This document shows, piece by piece, positions 1-10,700 of a DNA stretch of 64,000 bases. Every line of letters starts with the position of its first letter. Positions within the stretch are counted from its first letter, which is position 1. This DNA comes from Lacinutrix sp. Hel_I_90 (lineage in GTDB: Bacteria; Bacteroidota; Bacteroidia; Flavobacteriales; Flavobacteriaceae): positions 1-64,000 of the forward strand of contig NZ_JYNQ01000001.1 in assembly GCF_000934685.1 (NCBI RefSeq). The letters run 5' to 3'. The notes beneath the pieces are model-generated. The model worked only from the letters and a program-made list of their open reading frames with translations. It was not told where the DNA came from and did no database searches. Both the position numbers and the translations under genes were made by a program.

Positions 1-1
1 A

Positions 2-3000
2 GTGTTTAATGGCAATAATGTTCTTAATTTAGATCCTGCTATAGCGACCAATTGGGACATCATAGTTAGAGATGCTAACGGTTGTGAATTCCCACTTTCG
101 GTAATAATTGCAGAAGATGCAGTACCAACAATAGATCCAGTAGCCGCACAATGTTATGTAGGTTCTCCTTTAAATATTACCTTATCAGGCACAACGTATA
201 ATGGAACAGCGACTTACAGTATAGGAGGTCCATTTCAAAGCAGTCCAAACTTTACAATAACAACACCAGGGACTTATACCCTTAGCATCCAAGATGATAA
301 TGGATGTGTAGCAACAACCCCTTATGTTGTTAATGACCAGCTGATATTAAGCGCAGCCTTAACTAAGGACTTAGATTGTACAGCAACCCCTGATGCTACT
401 ATCACATTAACAGCAACGGGCGGAGATACCGTGTATACCTATGAAGTATCCACCGATGGTGGTGCGACCTATAGCCCAATGGGTTCTAATGTATATACCG
501 CTACTACTGCAGGTACCTACACTTTTAGTGTAACAGATGGCGCGGGATGTGAAGCCACAACAACGTATGTTTTAGATCCAATTCCAGCTATTGTTTTTAC
601 TACCGTAGAAACCGATGTAAGCTGTAATGGCGGAAGTGATGGTAGTATTAGCGTAACTGTTACAGGAGGAGCTGGTCCTTTCCAATACCAATTGGACGCA
701 GGAGCCCTTCAGAATTCAAATGTATTTACAGGCTTATCACAAGGGACTACTTATATTATTACTGTAATAGATGCGCAATCGTGTACACAAGCAAGTGCGC
801 CAATAACCATAAGTGAACCAACAGTATTAAGCGCTTCAGCTACATTATCTGTAAATACGACCTGTGATGTAGAGACTATAATCACCGTATTAGGACAAGA
901 TGGGACGCCTACGGGAACAGGAACAGGTTATTACTATAGTTTTAATGGCAATGGCTTTACCACAACAAATACTTACACGGTTAATAATAATGGCAGCGTT
1001 CAAACGGTTAATTATATTGTAAGAGATGCTAATGGCTGTGAAGTACCAGGTTCAGTAAACGTAGATCCATTGGATCCACCTACCGACTTAGACTTTAGCG
1101 CCACAGCAATTACCTGTTTAGTGTCTACTAGTGATGTAACGTTAACAACAACCAATGGTGTAACACCATTGAGTTATGAAATTCTATCACCAGCAAGTGC
1201 TACAACTAATACAACGGGCGCTTCAACAGGAATATTTACTGGCTTACCAGCAGATGACTATATTTTCCAAGTAACCGATGCCAATGGGTGTACTTACCAA
1301 GAGCTATACACTGTTGCAGACGTTGAAAATATTACTGTTACAGGCCAATTAATTAGCGATGTGACTTGTAATCCAGGAGCAAATGGAGAAGTCTTATTTA
1401 CTATTTCCAACTTTGCAGGGACTTATAGCTATTCTATTAACGGGGCTCCAGCAGTAACCGGGCAATCAAGTCCAACGGTTACGGTTTCTGGCTTAACAGG
1501 ACCAAGCACCCAAACAATAGTAGTTACCGATGAAACTACGGGTTGTCAATCAACAACATCAGTTGATGTCGCACAACCAGCAGCCTTAGGTTTAATCTTA
1601 GATACGAATATTAATGCGACCTGTAATATGGGAGCACAAGTAAGTGTTATTGCTTCTGGCGGTATAACTCCATATTCATACTCTTTTGTAGTAAGCGGTA
1701 GTCCAGCAGGACCTTATTCGTCTTCAAATACAGCGATTTTAGATCCTGCGGTTTCAACGACATGGGACGTGTATGTTCAAGATGGTAATGCTTGTGTTAT
1801 TACAACGCCATTAACCGTTACTATTGCAACAGACCCAGTGCCTTCAGGAATCACAATTTCAGGATTAAGTCAATGCCCAAGTGCAACAAACGACTATACC
1901 TTTACAGTAAACGTTGGTAGTGGAATAGCCCCTTATGAATATAGTATAGGCAACGGATTCCAAACGAGTCCAACCTTTACGGTGAACAGCTCAGGAAACT
2001 ATATTGTAACGGTAAGAGATGCCAATGGGTGTACCAATACAATCCCTGTTGATATTTTACCAGCTTTAGAATTTTCAGCAAGCATAAGCACTTTACCAAG
2101 CTGTTCAGATGATGACGGGGAAATTACGGTAACCGGTTCAGGAGGTTCAGGTACTTATAGCTATTCTATAAACCCAAATACAGGAATTACTTTTGCAGGT
2201 AATGTGTTTTCAGGCGTACCATCAGGGACGTTTACGGTAACGATGACAGATACTACAACGGGATGTACAGAAGACATCAGCTTAACCTTAGGGGCAGCAA
2301 CACCGGTAACATTCACTACGTCTGTAAACGATGTAAGTTGTAACGGCGGTAGTGATGGTGTGATTACGGTTACTTTACCAGCGAGTAATGATAACCCAGT
2401 GTATACTTATGAGATAACGGCACCTATAGTTGTAGGCCCGCAAAACTCTAATGTATTTGCAGGATTACCAGCAGGTACCTATACAGTACAGGTAAATTCA
2501 GGTAGAGGCTGTTTAGAAACTGCAGATGTTGTGGTTGGTGAACCTGTTTTATTAGACGTTTCAGCCACAGCAACAGATTTTGCTTGTGCAGCAAATAATT
2601 CAGTGAATACGTCTACCATAACCATTACAGAAACAGGTGGTACAGCACCTTATACTTATAGTATTAACGGTACTAATTATTTCACGACCAATATTTTTGA
2701 CATTAGCGATACAGGAAGCGTGCAAAACTTTACGGTCTATGTACAGGATGCTAATGGCTGTATTGCAACAAATACTGTTGCCATCGCACCATTACCAGTA
2801 ATAACAGATGCTATTGTAACAATTAATTCGCCAATAGACTGTAATACTACCGGTTCGGTGATTATTACTGTTACAGGAGGTTCAGGGAATTTCACTTACC
2901 AGATGTTACCAAATGGAACAGCACAAGGTTCAAATATCTTTGCGATCACAACCCCTGGCACTTATTATTTCCAGGTGAATGATTTAGATACGGGTTGTAC

Positions 3001-5557
3001 CTTTGCAACAGCGCCTTTTACAGTGGCTCCGTTTGATACAGTAGATGCCGTAGCGACAGCGACGACACCAGTAACGTGTTTTGGAGATACCAATGGAACC
3101 TTAGAAATTAATGTAAGTGGCTATACTGGTAACTATACTTATGAAGTCTTTGACGCTTCAGGAACTTCGGTAGGAGGAGTAGTAGCGGCTAATACAGCAA
3201 CAAATCCACAAGTGATTACAGGCTTATCAGGCGGTAATTACACCGTAGAAGTTGTAGAAACCGACAGTCCGTTTTGTACCACAACAACCAATACGGTTAC
3301 TATTGGTTCACCAGCTAGTGCTCTAACAGTAACAGCTACAGAAACTTCCAATGTTACCTGTACCAATACTCAAGGGACTATTAACGCGGTTGCCAGTGGC
3401 GGTTGGGGTAATTATCAATATGAGTTAACAGGGGCAGCTACAGTGCCATATTCTACTAATGGTACCTTTGAAGGCTTATCAGCAGGAACTTACACAGTAA
3501 ACGTTATAGATTCAGCAGGCTGTATCGCATCAGATACAGTGACCCTTGATGAACCAACACCAATAACAGCAACGTTTACACCAAGTACTACGATGCTCCC
3601 TTGTTTTGGAGATACCAATGCGAGTATTACGGTAAGTAATGTCACTGGCGGACAAGGCAGTAATTATGTTTATATATTAAACACGACCTCCCCAGTACCG
3701 AGCGCCTCAGGGCCTCAATCTTCACCAGTATTTGATGGGCTAGGAGCAGGCACGTATAGTGTTAGTGTTACCGATGGGTATAGTTGTCTTGTGACTTCTG
3801 TAGATATCGTTATATCACCACCCACTCAGGTAGAAGCGAGTTTAGTAGTAAACGCAACACAAAGCTGTTTAACGGAGTCAACGCTAACCCTGAATGCTAA
3901 TGGAGGCACAGGGCCATACAGCTATAGTGAAGACAGTACCTTCACAACCGTGTTAGGTTCATTTGTATCATCGACCACGTTTTCAGTACCAGTAGGAACG
4001 TATTCTTATTATGTTCAGGATGCCAATGGTTGTATCTCTAATGTATCGAATGACATTACTATAGAACCGTTACCAACGTTAGTCCTTAATTTAGTATCCT
4101 CTAATCCAACCATTAACTGTGCTGGAGATAATACAGGAATGATAAGTGCAACAGCAGAAGGCGGTTTAGGCAACTATGTGTATACCTTAGAAGATACATC
4201 AGGAAATCCAATACCAGCGACTCAAAACAGCCCAGGGATCTTTACAGAACTAGTGGCAGGGACTTATGTGGTTCATGTGGATAGCGGCGATTGTGAGTCT
4301 ACCACAGCACCAATAACAATAACCGAACCAGCTAACCCATTAGCAGTTACTTTCGTTGTTACAGATGTTCAATGTTTTGGAGCTAATAATGGTACGATAG
4401 AGATCACGGCTACAGGAGGTACAGGGATTATAAAATATGCCATCTCACCACAGTTGAATCAATTTTTTGAGACGAATATATTTGATAATCTATCACAAGG
4501 CACTTATGATGTTATTGTACAAGATGAGTTAGGCTGTTATGTGATTATTAATTTCACGGTATCAGAACCAGCAGCAGTGCTTCTTAATATTGTAGCTAAT
4601 TCAATTATACCAGAGGTTTGTGAAGGCGATAATGATGGCGAGTTTAGTATAGAGCTCTCAGGCGGAACAGAACCTTACAGTGTAAGTTTAGACGATTATA
4701 ATGGCGTTTACACGGTAGGCGCTATAGGTCAAACCCAGTTTGATTTTACAGGCTTAGCAGGTGGCGACCACATTGTCTATGTTCGTGATAGCGCGAGTTG
4801 TGAATCAGAATGGAATATCACCTTCCCAGAATCGGTAAGATTAGACCCAGAAGTGGTCATTGATTATACGTGTATAGACAATGCAGCAGCTAATACGGTT
4901 AGCGTTAGTGTAGATGAGAGTATCACAGATCTTACAGATGTAGATTATTCATTAGACGGCGCAGCTTACCAAGCGAGTAATGTCTTTATCAATGTCGCAG
5001 CAGGGGTAGGACATTATATAGATGTAAGACATACCAATGGTTGTATTGTACGAACAGAGTTATTTGATATTATAGGCTTTGCTCCTTTAACACTAACCTT
5101 AAGTCAAGGCGGGTTAAATGAGATTGTAGCAGAGGCCAATGGGGGTGCTACACCATACCAGTTCACATTAAATGGAGAAGATTATGGTAGCACCAATACC
5201 TTTATTATATATGCTTCAGGCGTTTATAGGGTAACTGTTACAGATAATAACGGTTGTACGGCAGAAGCTGAAATACCAATGGAGTTTATAGATGTTTGTA
5301 TACCAAATTATTTCACACCAAATGGAGACGGCGTTGCTGATGGTTGGGGCCCAGGCTGTGCAGAGATTTACAGAAATCTTGAAGTAGATATCTTCGATAG
5401 ATATGGTCGTAAAGTAGCGGTCTTACGCGTAGGAGAATACTGGGATGGTAAATATGAAGACAAAGAATTACCAACTGGAGATTACTGGTATGTCGTGAAG
5501 TTAAATAGTTCAGAAAACGAGCGTGATTTTGTAGGTCATTTCACACTATATAGATAA
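2..5557 (+). CDS. SprB-repeat giant surface adhesin with T9SS type B sorting domain (5' end outside window)
   Basis: The frame is open to the left edge, so this is the C-terminal 1851 residues of a larger protein. It is built of roughly twenty degenerate repeats of about 80-90 residues, each with a Cys near its start (SCNGGSDGSISVTVTGG-like), a YxYxLD/N-like core and a final DxxGC. This is the pattern of SprB repeats, found in mobile gliding adhesins and other cell-surface fibres. Residues about 1766-1851 form the gliding-motility-associated C-terminal domain: CIPNYFTPNGDGVADGW, then IFDRYGRKV, WDGKY, LPTGDYWYVV and a terminal FVGHFTLYR. That domain directs secretion by T9SS with a SprF-type partner. 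The following gene encodes such a partner, as is usual for sprB-sprF pairs. The family call is secure; the ligand and a role in gliding are inferred. Confidence 0.93.
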   Translation: MFNGNNVLNLDPAIATNWDIIVRDANGCEFPLSVIIAEDAVPTIDPVAAQCYVGSPLNITLSGTTYNGTATYSIGGPFQSSPNFTITTPGTYTLSIQDDNGCVATTPYVVNDQLILSAALTKDLDCTATPDATITLTATGGDTVYTYEVSTDGGATYSPMGSNVYTATTAGTYTFSVTDGAGCEATTTYVLDPIPAIVFTTVETDVSCNGGSDGSISVTVTGGAGPFQYQLDAGALQNSNVFTGLSQGTTYIITVIDAQSCTQASAPITISEPTVLSASATLSVNTTCDVETIITVLGQDGTPTGTGTGYYYSFNGNGFTTTNTYTVNNNGSVQTVNYIVRDANGCEVPGSVNVDPLDPPTDLDFSATAITCLVSTSDVTLTTTNGVTPLSYEILSPASATTNTTGASTGIFTGLPADDYIFQVTDANGCTYQELYTVADVENITVTGQLISDVTCNPGANGEVLFTISNFAGTYSYSINGAPAVTGQSSPTVTVSGLTGPSTQTIVVTDETTGCQSTTSVDVAQPAALGLILDTNINATCNMGAQVSVIASGGITPYSYSFVVSGSPAGPYSSSNTAILDPAVSTTWDVYVQDGNACVITTPLTVTIATDPVPSGITISGLSQCPSATNDYTFTVNVGSGIAPYEYSIGNGFQTSPTFTVNSSGNYIVTVRDANGCTNTIPVDILPALEFSASISTLPSCSDDDGEITVTGSGGSGTYSYSINPNTGITFAGNVFSGVPSGTFTVTMTDTTTGCTEDISLTLGAATPVTFTTSVNDVSCNGGSDGVITVTLPASNDNPVYTYEITAPIVVGPQNSNVFAGLPAGTYTVQVNSGRGCLETADVVVGEPVLLDVSATATDFACAANNSVNTSTITITETGGTAPYTYSINGTNYFTTNIFDISDTGSVQNFTVYVQDANGCIATNTVAIAPLPVITDAIVTINSPIDCNTTGSVIITVTGGSGNFTYQMLPNGTAQGSNIFAITTPGTYYFQVNDLDTGCTFATAPFTVAPFDTVDAVATATTPVTCFGDTNGTLEINVSGYTGNYTYEVFDASGTSVGGVVAANTATNPQVITGLSGGNYTVEVVETDSPFCTTTTNTVTIGSPASALTVTATETSNVTCTNTQGTINAVASGGWGNYQYELTGAATVPYSTNGTFEGLSAGTYTVNVIDSAGCIASDTVTLDEPTPITATFTPSTTMLPCFGDTNASITVSNVTGGQGSNYVYILNTTSPVPSASGPQSSPVFDGLGAGTYSVSVTDGYSCLVTSVDIVISPPTQVEASLVVNATQSCLTESTLTLNANGGTGPYSYSEDSTFTTVLGSFVSSTTFSVPVGTYSYYVQDANGCISNVSNDITIEPLPTLVLNLVSSNPTINCAGDNTGMISATAEGGLGNYVYTLEDTSGNPIPATQNSPGIFTELVAGTYVVHVDSGDCESTTAPITITEPANPLAVTFVVTDVQCFGANNGTIEITATGGTGIIKYAISPQLNQFFETNIFDNLSQGTYDVIVQDELGCYVIINFTVSEPAAVLLNIVANSIIPEVCEGDNDGEFSIELSGGTEPYSVSLDDYNGVYTVGAIGQTQFDFTGLAGGDHIVYVRDSASCESEWNITFPESVRLDPEVVIDYTCIDNAAANTVSVSVDESITDLTDVDYSLDGAAYQASNVFINVAAGVGHYIDVRHTNGCIVRTELFDIIGFAPLTLTLSQGGLNEIVAEANGGATPYQFTLNGEDYGSTNTFIIYASGVYRVTVTDNNGCTAEAEIPMEFIDVCIPNYFTPNGDGVADGWGPGCAEIYRNLEVDIFDRYGRKVAVLRVGEYWDGKYEDKELPTGDYWYVVKLNSSENERDFVGHFTLYR

Positions 5558-5599
5558 TCATAACAGATAGGGATGTTATCTTAAAAAAAAATAATCCAA

Positions 5600-6574
5600 A
5601 TGAAAAAAGTACTAACATATATATTTCTACTGGTATTACTCAAAGGGTATGCACAGGAATTAAATTTACCAGTTTGGACGCAATATTTGGCAGATAATGA
5701 TTTTGTAATCTCGCCTACTTATGCGGGTATTGGGGATAATTTAAGAATACGCGCCAACGGCTTAACCCAATGGGTAGGTATCAAAGATGCGCCAGATAAC
5801 CAGTCGTTGTTTGCCGATTTTAGAATCGCAGACCGCTCGGGTATTGGTTTATCCTTGTATAACGATAAGAATGGAAACACGCGTCAAAAAGGGGTTAAGT
5901 TCTCTTTTGCACAGCATTTAATTTTAGATTACAAATCCAAACAGTATTTGTCCTTAGGACTCTCTTATAATCTGAATAGTTTTAAAATAGACATTAACAA
6001 CTTTGAGGGTAGCTATGAAATGCCTATTGTCGATCCAAGTATCGTTGATGACCGTTCGATATCAAACCATAACTTTGATGTAGGGGCCCTATACCGCTAC
6101 AAGGACTATTATTTAAGTTTAAATGCGAATAATATCTTACCCAAGGACATCGATAATTTTACAGGCATAGAACCAAGTTTGCTATTAAACTACCAGGTAT
6201 ATACGGGTTATGTGATGAAAAGCCCGTCCAATAAAAACGTTGAATTTGAACCCTCTCTTTACTATCAATTATTTAGTAGTGACGGGCGTTCAAGTACGGA
6301 TATAAACTTTAAATACCGAAAATTCAGCAGGAATGAAAATTACTACTGGGTTGGCGCCTCGTATCGTTTTCTTAACGATCAGTTTTTTGAGCCTTTAAAC
6401 CTGGGGCCTATGGCAGGCATCATGCAAAATAAATTTTACTTTGCGTATTCTTACCAGATGACCATGAATGATTTATCAGGATACAACTCAGGAACACACA
6501 TGATTACCATAGGTATCGATTTTCTACAAGGTATGAGTAACTGTCCGTGTACAAAATCAACGGTAAGGCATTAG
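5600..6574 (+). CDS. PorP/SprF family type IX secretion outer-membrane protein
   Basis: This 324-residue protein begins with a signal peptide (MKKVLTYIFLLVLLKGYAQ, cut after the Ala/Gln region). The mature part opens with LPVWTQYLADNDFVISPTYAG, the typical PorP/SprF start. It continues as alternating beta-strand segments ending in a GTHMITIGIDF strand, as expected for an outer-membrane barrel of about 300 residues. SprF-type proteins are needed for export or surface attachment of type B sorting-domain substrates. The gene lies 42 bases after the SprB-like adhesin and is followed by a terminator, so the two form an adhesin-partner unit. The family call is strong; specificity for the upstream adhesin is inferred from position. 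Confidence 0.92.
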   Translation: MKKVLTYIFLLVLLKGYAQELNLPVWTQYLADNDFVISPTYAGIGDNLRIRANGLTQWVGIKDAPDNQSLFADFRIADRSGIGLSLYNDKNGNTRQKGVKFSFAQHLILDYKSKQYLSLGLSYNLNSFKIDINNFEGSYEMPIVDPSIVDDRSISNHNFDVGALYRYKDYYLSLNANNILPKDIDNFTGIEPSLLLNYQVYTGYVMKSPSNKNVEFEPSLYYQLFSSDGRSSTDINFKYRKFSRNENYYWVGASYRFLNDQFFEPLNLGPMAGIMQNKFYFAYSYQMTMNDLSGYNSGTHMITIGIDFLQGMSNCPCTKSTVRH

Positions 6575-6596
6575 ATATCAATTTGTTAAAAAAATA

Positions 6597-6621
6597 AGTA
6601 GCGATAGCTGCTTTTTTTTTT
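6597..6621 (+). terminator. Rho-independent terminator after the adhesin/SprF pair
   Basis: A 6-bp stem (AGTAGC / GCTGCT, one G-U pair) with a GATA loop is followed by about ten Ts and preceded by an A-run. It lies 23 bases after the stop of the PorP/SprF gene and just before a promoter, so it separates the adhesin unit from the RHS unit. Confidence 0.75.
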
Positions 6622-6651
6622 GCTAATTTTAACATTTTTTTAATACTTTTG
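6619..6651 (+). promoter_or_regulatory. Bacteroidota-type promoter for the RHS operon
   Basis: A TTTG element at 6619-6622 and an exact TAnnTTTG -7 box (TACTTTTG, 6644-6651) are separated by 21 bases. This matches the -33/-7 promoter of Bacteroides and Flavobacterium. The predicted transcription start is about 8-10 bases before the TTG start at 6666, so the leader would be very short. It is the only good promoter seen before the 25-kb run of co-directed genes. Confidence 0.7.
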
Positions 6652-6665
6652 CACGACTAACTAAG

Positions 6666-7175
6666 TTGCAACCAACATTGAAAAAAAACCTACCATTCAT
6701 TAATGGTCTATTGATAATAGGCCTTATTCTTTTTATAGCATTTTCTTATTTTTCTCCTCAAGAAAAAAAACAAGTCTACATTGACAATATAAAATTGTTC
6801 AACAATTTTAAAATGTCTAAAGAAATGAATCTTTTACATAAAAATAAAATAGAGACACAAGCCAAAAAGGTAGACAGTCTCTATCAATTATTTCAAATAT
6901 CAATACAAGAAAAAAAAGAGGATAAATTACTTCAATATAATTTACAACAAGAAAACAACAAACTTGAAGAGTATCAAAATTATTTCACAACTTCTGTAAG
7001 TGACCAGGTATGGCAGCGCCTGAATGGTTATATAAATGACTATGGAGAATTAAAAAAATATGATATCATATTAGGTACGTCTGGTAATGGTAATATCATG
7101 TATTCAAAGGATGAATTTAATATAACAGAAGATATTATAATTTTTGCAAATTCAAAATACGAAGGTGTTCAATAG
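6666..7175 (+). CDS. OmpH/Skp-like envelope protein with TTG start
   Basis: This 169-residue protein has one N-terminal hydrophobic helix (residues about 10-27, INGLLIIGLILFIAFSYF). A Lys/Glu/Gln-rich, probably coiled-coil middle follows (residues about 45-105). The end contains YDIILGTSGNGNIMYSKDEFNIT, the recurring C-terminal signature of OmpH/Skp-family proteins. Skp homologues are periplasmic chaperones for outer-membrane proteins. No ATG or GTG lies in frame near the 5' end, so TTG at 6666 is taken as the start; it sits 15 bases after the -7 box. Its place as first gene before giant secreted proteins suggests a chaperone-like or anchoring role for them, which is inference. The 3' end overlaps the next gene. 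Confidence 0.75.
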   Translation: MQPTLKKNLPFINGLLIIGLILFIAFSYFSPQEKKQVYIDNIKLFNNFKMSKEMNLLHKNKIETQAKKVDSLYQLFQISIQEKKEDKLLQYNLQQENNKLEEYQNYFTTSVSDQVWQRLNGYINDYGELKKYDIILGTSGNGNIMYSKDEFNITEDIIIFANSKYEGVQ

Positions 7176-7758
7176 AATTGTAATATTCCTAATTTTTTGT
7201 GTGACTTCTCTTTCTTGTGTTAAGGAAAAAAATGAAGTGACTACAAGTGAAGACATCAACCTAAGACTTGATAACCTCTCTAATGGCGGTTGGAAAACGA
7301 AAAAAATCAACCAATATATCGGTAACATAAACTACACAGCTACCGAAGTTCCCATTGAATATTACATTATAAAGCAACAAGGCTTAAACGATTTGAGCAC
7401 CATCGATTCTATTAGTAAAGCGAATAGTAGAGAGCGAATTATTGAGTTTCAGTTTTCTCACGATGAAGAAAAAGACTTGTTCTTAAACGAGTTTACGAAG
7501 AAGGATTACGAAGAAACGGTGAAATATGCTGCTTTTAAGATCAGTGAAGACTACTCTGTAGTAACCTCTAAAGGCGATACTATTGCTTGTGTTGGTGCTA
7601 CTTTAGAACGTAACTTCAAAGTAGCGCCTTTTAAAAGAGTACTCCTTTTTTTTACAGGAATCCCTGAAAATGAGAACCTACAATTAATATATAATGACCA
7701 ATTATTTGGTAACGGATTAATAAAATTTAGTTTCAACCAGAAACCATTTAAGTTATAA
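7144..7758 (+). CDS. Hypothetical lipoprotein of the RHS operon
   Basis: This product is up to 204 residues and I do not recognise its family. Its start is either TTG 7144 or, equally plausible, GTG 7165 (MFNRIVIFLIFCVTSLSC...). Both give a lipoprotein signal with LSC at the lipobox, so it is expected to be lipidated on the periplasmic side or outer membrane. The mature part is polar and contains a KTKKINQYIGNINYTATEVPIEYY stretch. It overlaps the 3' end of the OmpH-like gene in another frame and ends 4 bases before the 1955-residue protein, so the three are probably translationally coupled. It may be a local assembly or anchoring factor for the large proteins, but no motif proves this. Confidence 0.7.
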   Translation: MQIQNTKVFNRIVIFLIFCVTSLSCVKEKNEVTTSEDINLRLDNLSNGGWKTKKINQYIGNINYTATEVPIEYYIIKQQGLNDLSTIDSISKANSRERIIEFQFSHDEEKDLFLNEFTKKDYEETVKYAAFKISEDYSVVTSKGDTIACVGATLERNFKVAPFKRVLLFFTGIPENENLQLIYNDQLFGNGLIKFSFNQKPFKL

Positions 7759-7762
7759 AAGC

Positions 7763-10700
7763 ATGAGTTTTAAGAAAATAAGAAAAGGTAAATTAACAAA
7801 AGTTGTTGCCTGTTATTTAGCATTACAATTAATTATTACCATTGTACAGCCTACTGCAGCTTTTGCATTAACCAGTGGGCCATCTCAGCCAGAATTTAAC
7901 GCTTTCACGCCTATTGGAACTTCTGATATGGTGAATCTGTCTAGCGGTGATTTTAATTACAATTTACCAATCATGGATGTAGGAGGTTATCCTATTAACC
8001 TGGCCTACGATTCTGGTATTGCTATGGGACAAGAAGCCTCTTGGGTAGGGCTGGGTTGGAATGTAAATGTTGGACAAATTGCAAGAAATGTCCGTGGCTT
8101 ACCAGATGATTTTAATGGTGATAAAATGGTCTATGAAAATAATATTAGAGCAAATAATACTTTTGGTGTAACGACGAGTTTAAGAGTGCCAATTTTAGGG
8201 TTTGATACAGATGATTTTTTACCAGTTAGTTTAAGCGCTAGTTTAGGAGTTAAATTTAATAATTATAATGGGATTACTTTTAATTCTTCGTTTGGGCCTA
8301 GTTTTGATATTTCTAATAATGTAGGATTAAATTTCAATGTAGGCGCTACGAATGGAGAAGGTGCTAATGTTAATGCAAGTGTTAGTATAAAACAAAAAGG
8401 GAAAGATAAGACCACAAGTGCTGTAAATGGATTTAAAACTACTTTAGGTATTGGTCTTAATTCAAGACAGTCATTACCCACATTTAGTGCCAATGTTACA
8501 AAATTAAAAGGAGGGACAAAAACATATACTAATTCTGGCGGCACAACACGTAGCAGTGCATCAGGAGCAGCAAAAGGTAGTGGAGGCATAGGACTATCTT
8601 TCAACGATAGCATGTTATTTACCCCAGCAAATGATTTGTCTTACACAAATTTGAACCTTTCTTTAAACCTTGGGTTTGGTGTAGAAATATTTGGTTTTGA
8701 AGGAGATGCACGACTTCAAGGTTGGGCGACATTACAGAATCTTCAGAATGATGAAAAAAATAAACAAATTAATGCTTTTGGCTATTTAAACACAGAAAAT
8801 GGAGCGGTAGGAACTAGTATTCTAGATTTTAATAGAGAAAATGATCGTACTGTAAGTGAAAGAACTAATGTTTTGCCATTGACAAATTACACTTATGATA
8901 TTTATTCTGTGCAAGGACAAGGCATTGGTGGTATGTTTAGACCCTTTAGAAGTGAAGTAGGTACTATTTACGATGTAAATAGTGGGAATTTTGGTGTTGG
9001 AGGCAACGTAGGCGTTGAGCTTGGAGTAGGGGCTTATGCTGAAGGTGGTGTAGATGTGAAAATTAATGCCTCTAACAGTTATTCTGGAGTTTGGGGCACC
9101 CAAGCACTTGAAAAATTTATTTATGATAGCGAAGCACCAAACCAGAAGATTGGCTATGAGCCGGTCTATTATAAAATGGTTGGTGAATTGACTTCAGATG
9201 CAGAAGTGGATCTGTTCGAAAATAAAATGTATGATAATGCCCCTGTAAAATTTGATATTGTCGGAAGTAAATTTAATAGAGAAACGAATAATAAATATCA
9301 AATAAAGAAATACAATTCAAATTTAAGTATCAACTATGTAAATAGTTTGATTAACAAGGTAAAAAGAGACAATCGTTTGCAGCGTACGCAAACGATACAA
9401 ATGATTACTAAAAAAGATGCGAATGCTGCTGGCGATGGTTTAATAGAAATCAATCCATTAGCTAAAAATCACCATCATGCAGGTATAAAAATATTAAAAG
9501 GCGATGGGAGTCGTTATGTTTTTGGGGAAACAGCTTACAATAAGACCAAACGTGAAGTCACTTTTGCTTTACCTAGAGGTAATAATGATACAAATTGTGC
9601 GACAGGTTTGGTCAACTATAATACAAGCTGGAACACTACTGGTAATAGTAATGGGAAAGATCATTTCTTTAACGCAATAAACACACCAGCGTATGCGCAC
9701 ACTTATGCATTGAGCTCTGTTTTGTCATCAGATTATGAAGATTTAACAAGCAATGGTCCTACCTTAGATGATTTAGGCGCTTACACTAAATTTAGTTATC
9801 AAACGACAGGTGACTATAAATGGCGTACCCCTTATTTAGCTAATACAGCTCTATATAATGCAGGGTTAAATACAGAAGATGAAGACCAAAAAGCCAGTTA
9901 TGTTTATGGTACAAAAGAATTAAAGTTTTTAGAGAAAATAGAAACAAAAACACATACTGCTGTTTTTTATCTAAGTGATCGTCATGATGCTATAGGTAGT
10001 GCTGGAGAAAATGGAGGACTAGGCGCAGGTAGAATGCAACAAATAGACAGTATTAGACTGTATTCAAGACCAGAATATGATGCCAATCCATCTACAGCCG
10101 AACCCATTAAAGTAGCGCATTTTGAATATGATTATTCACTCTGTCCTAATATAGAAAATAACGATGGCGCATTTTATGATGGCGATAATGACGGAGAGGA
10201 TGATAACCTTAATAAAGGAAAATTAACACTTAAGAAAGTATATTTCACCTATAGAAATTCTAATATGGGCAAATACACGCCTTACGAATTCAATTACAAT
10301 ACTTTCAATCCTAAGTACAATTTAAAAGGTCATGATATTTGGGGTAATTATAAAAAAAATGCTTCAGCCCCAGAAGAGACTCCTGCTATTGGATGTGGTG
10401 ATAACGATTTACCAACTACTGCAGAATTTCCCTTTGTAGACCAAAACCAGACAAAAGAACAAGCAGACAAAAATGCGAATGCTTGGACCCTATCGTCTAT
10501 TAATTTGCCTTCAGGCGGTAAGTTAGAATTGGAAATGGAGTCCGACGATTACCGCTTTGTTCAAGATCGTAAAGCCATGCAAATGTTTAAAGTTGCTGGG
10601 GTAAATAATCAGGCAGCGAATAATCCTTCAGGTACTGTGTTATATAATAGTTCCAGCCACAACTATTTTATGCATATTGAATTACCAGAAAATGTAGATG

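Noticed and set aside
2-5280. CRISPR-like or satellite DNA repeats
   Set aside because: The periodicity is at protein level (about 80-90 residues, degenerate) within one open frame; the DNA repeats are not exact.
8263-8613. Antisense open frames inside the giant genes (for example 8263-8613, 15428-15703, 22380-22832, minus strand)
   Set aside because: They are shadows of strongly coding plus-strand genes, with no start context or recognisable domain.
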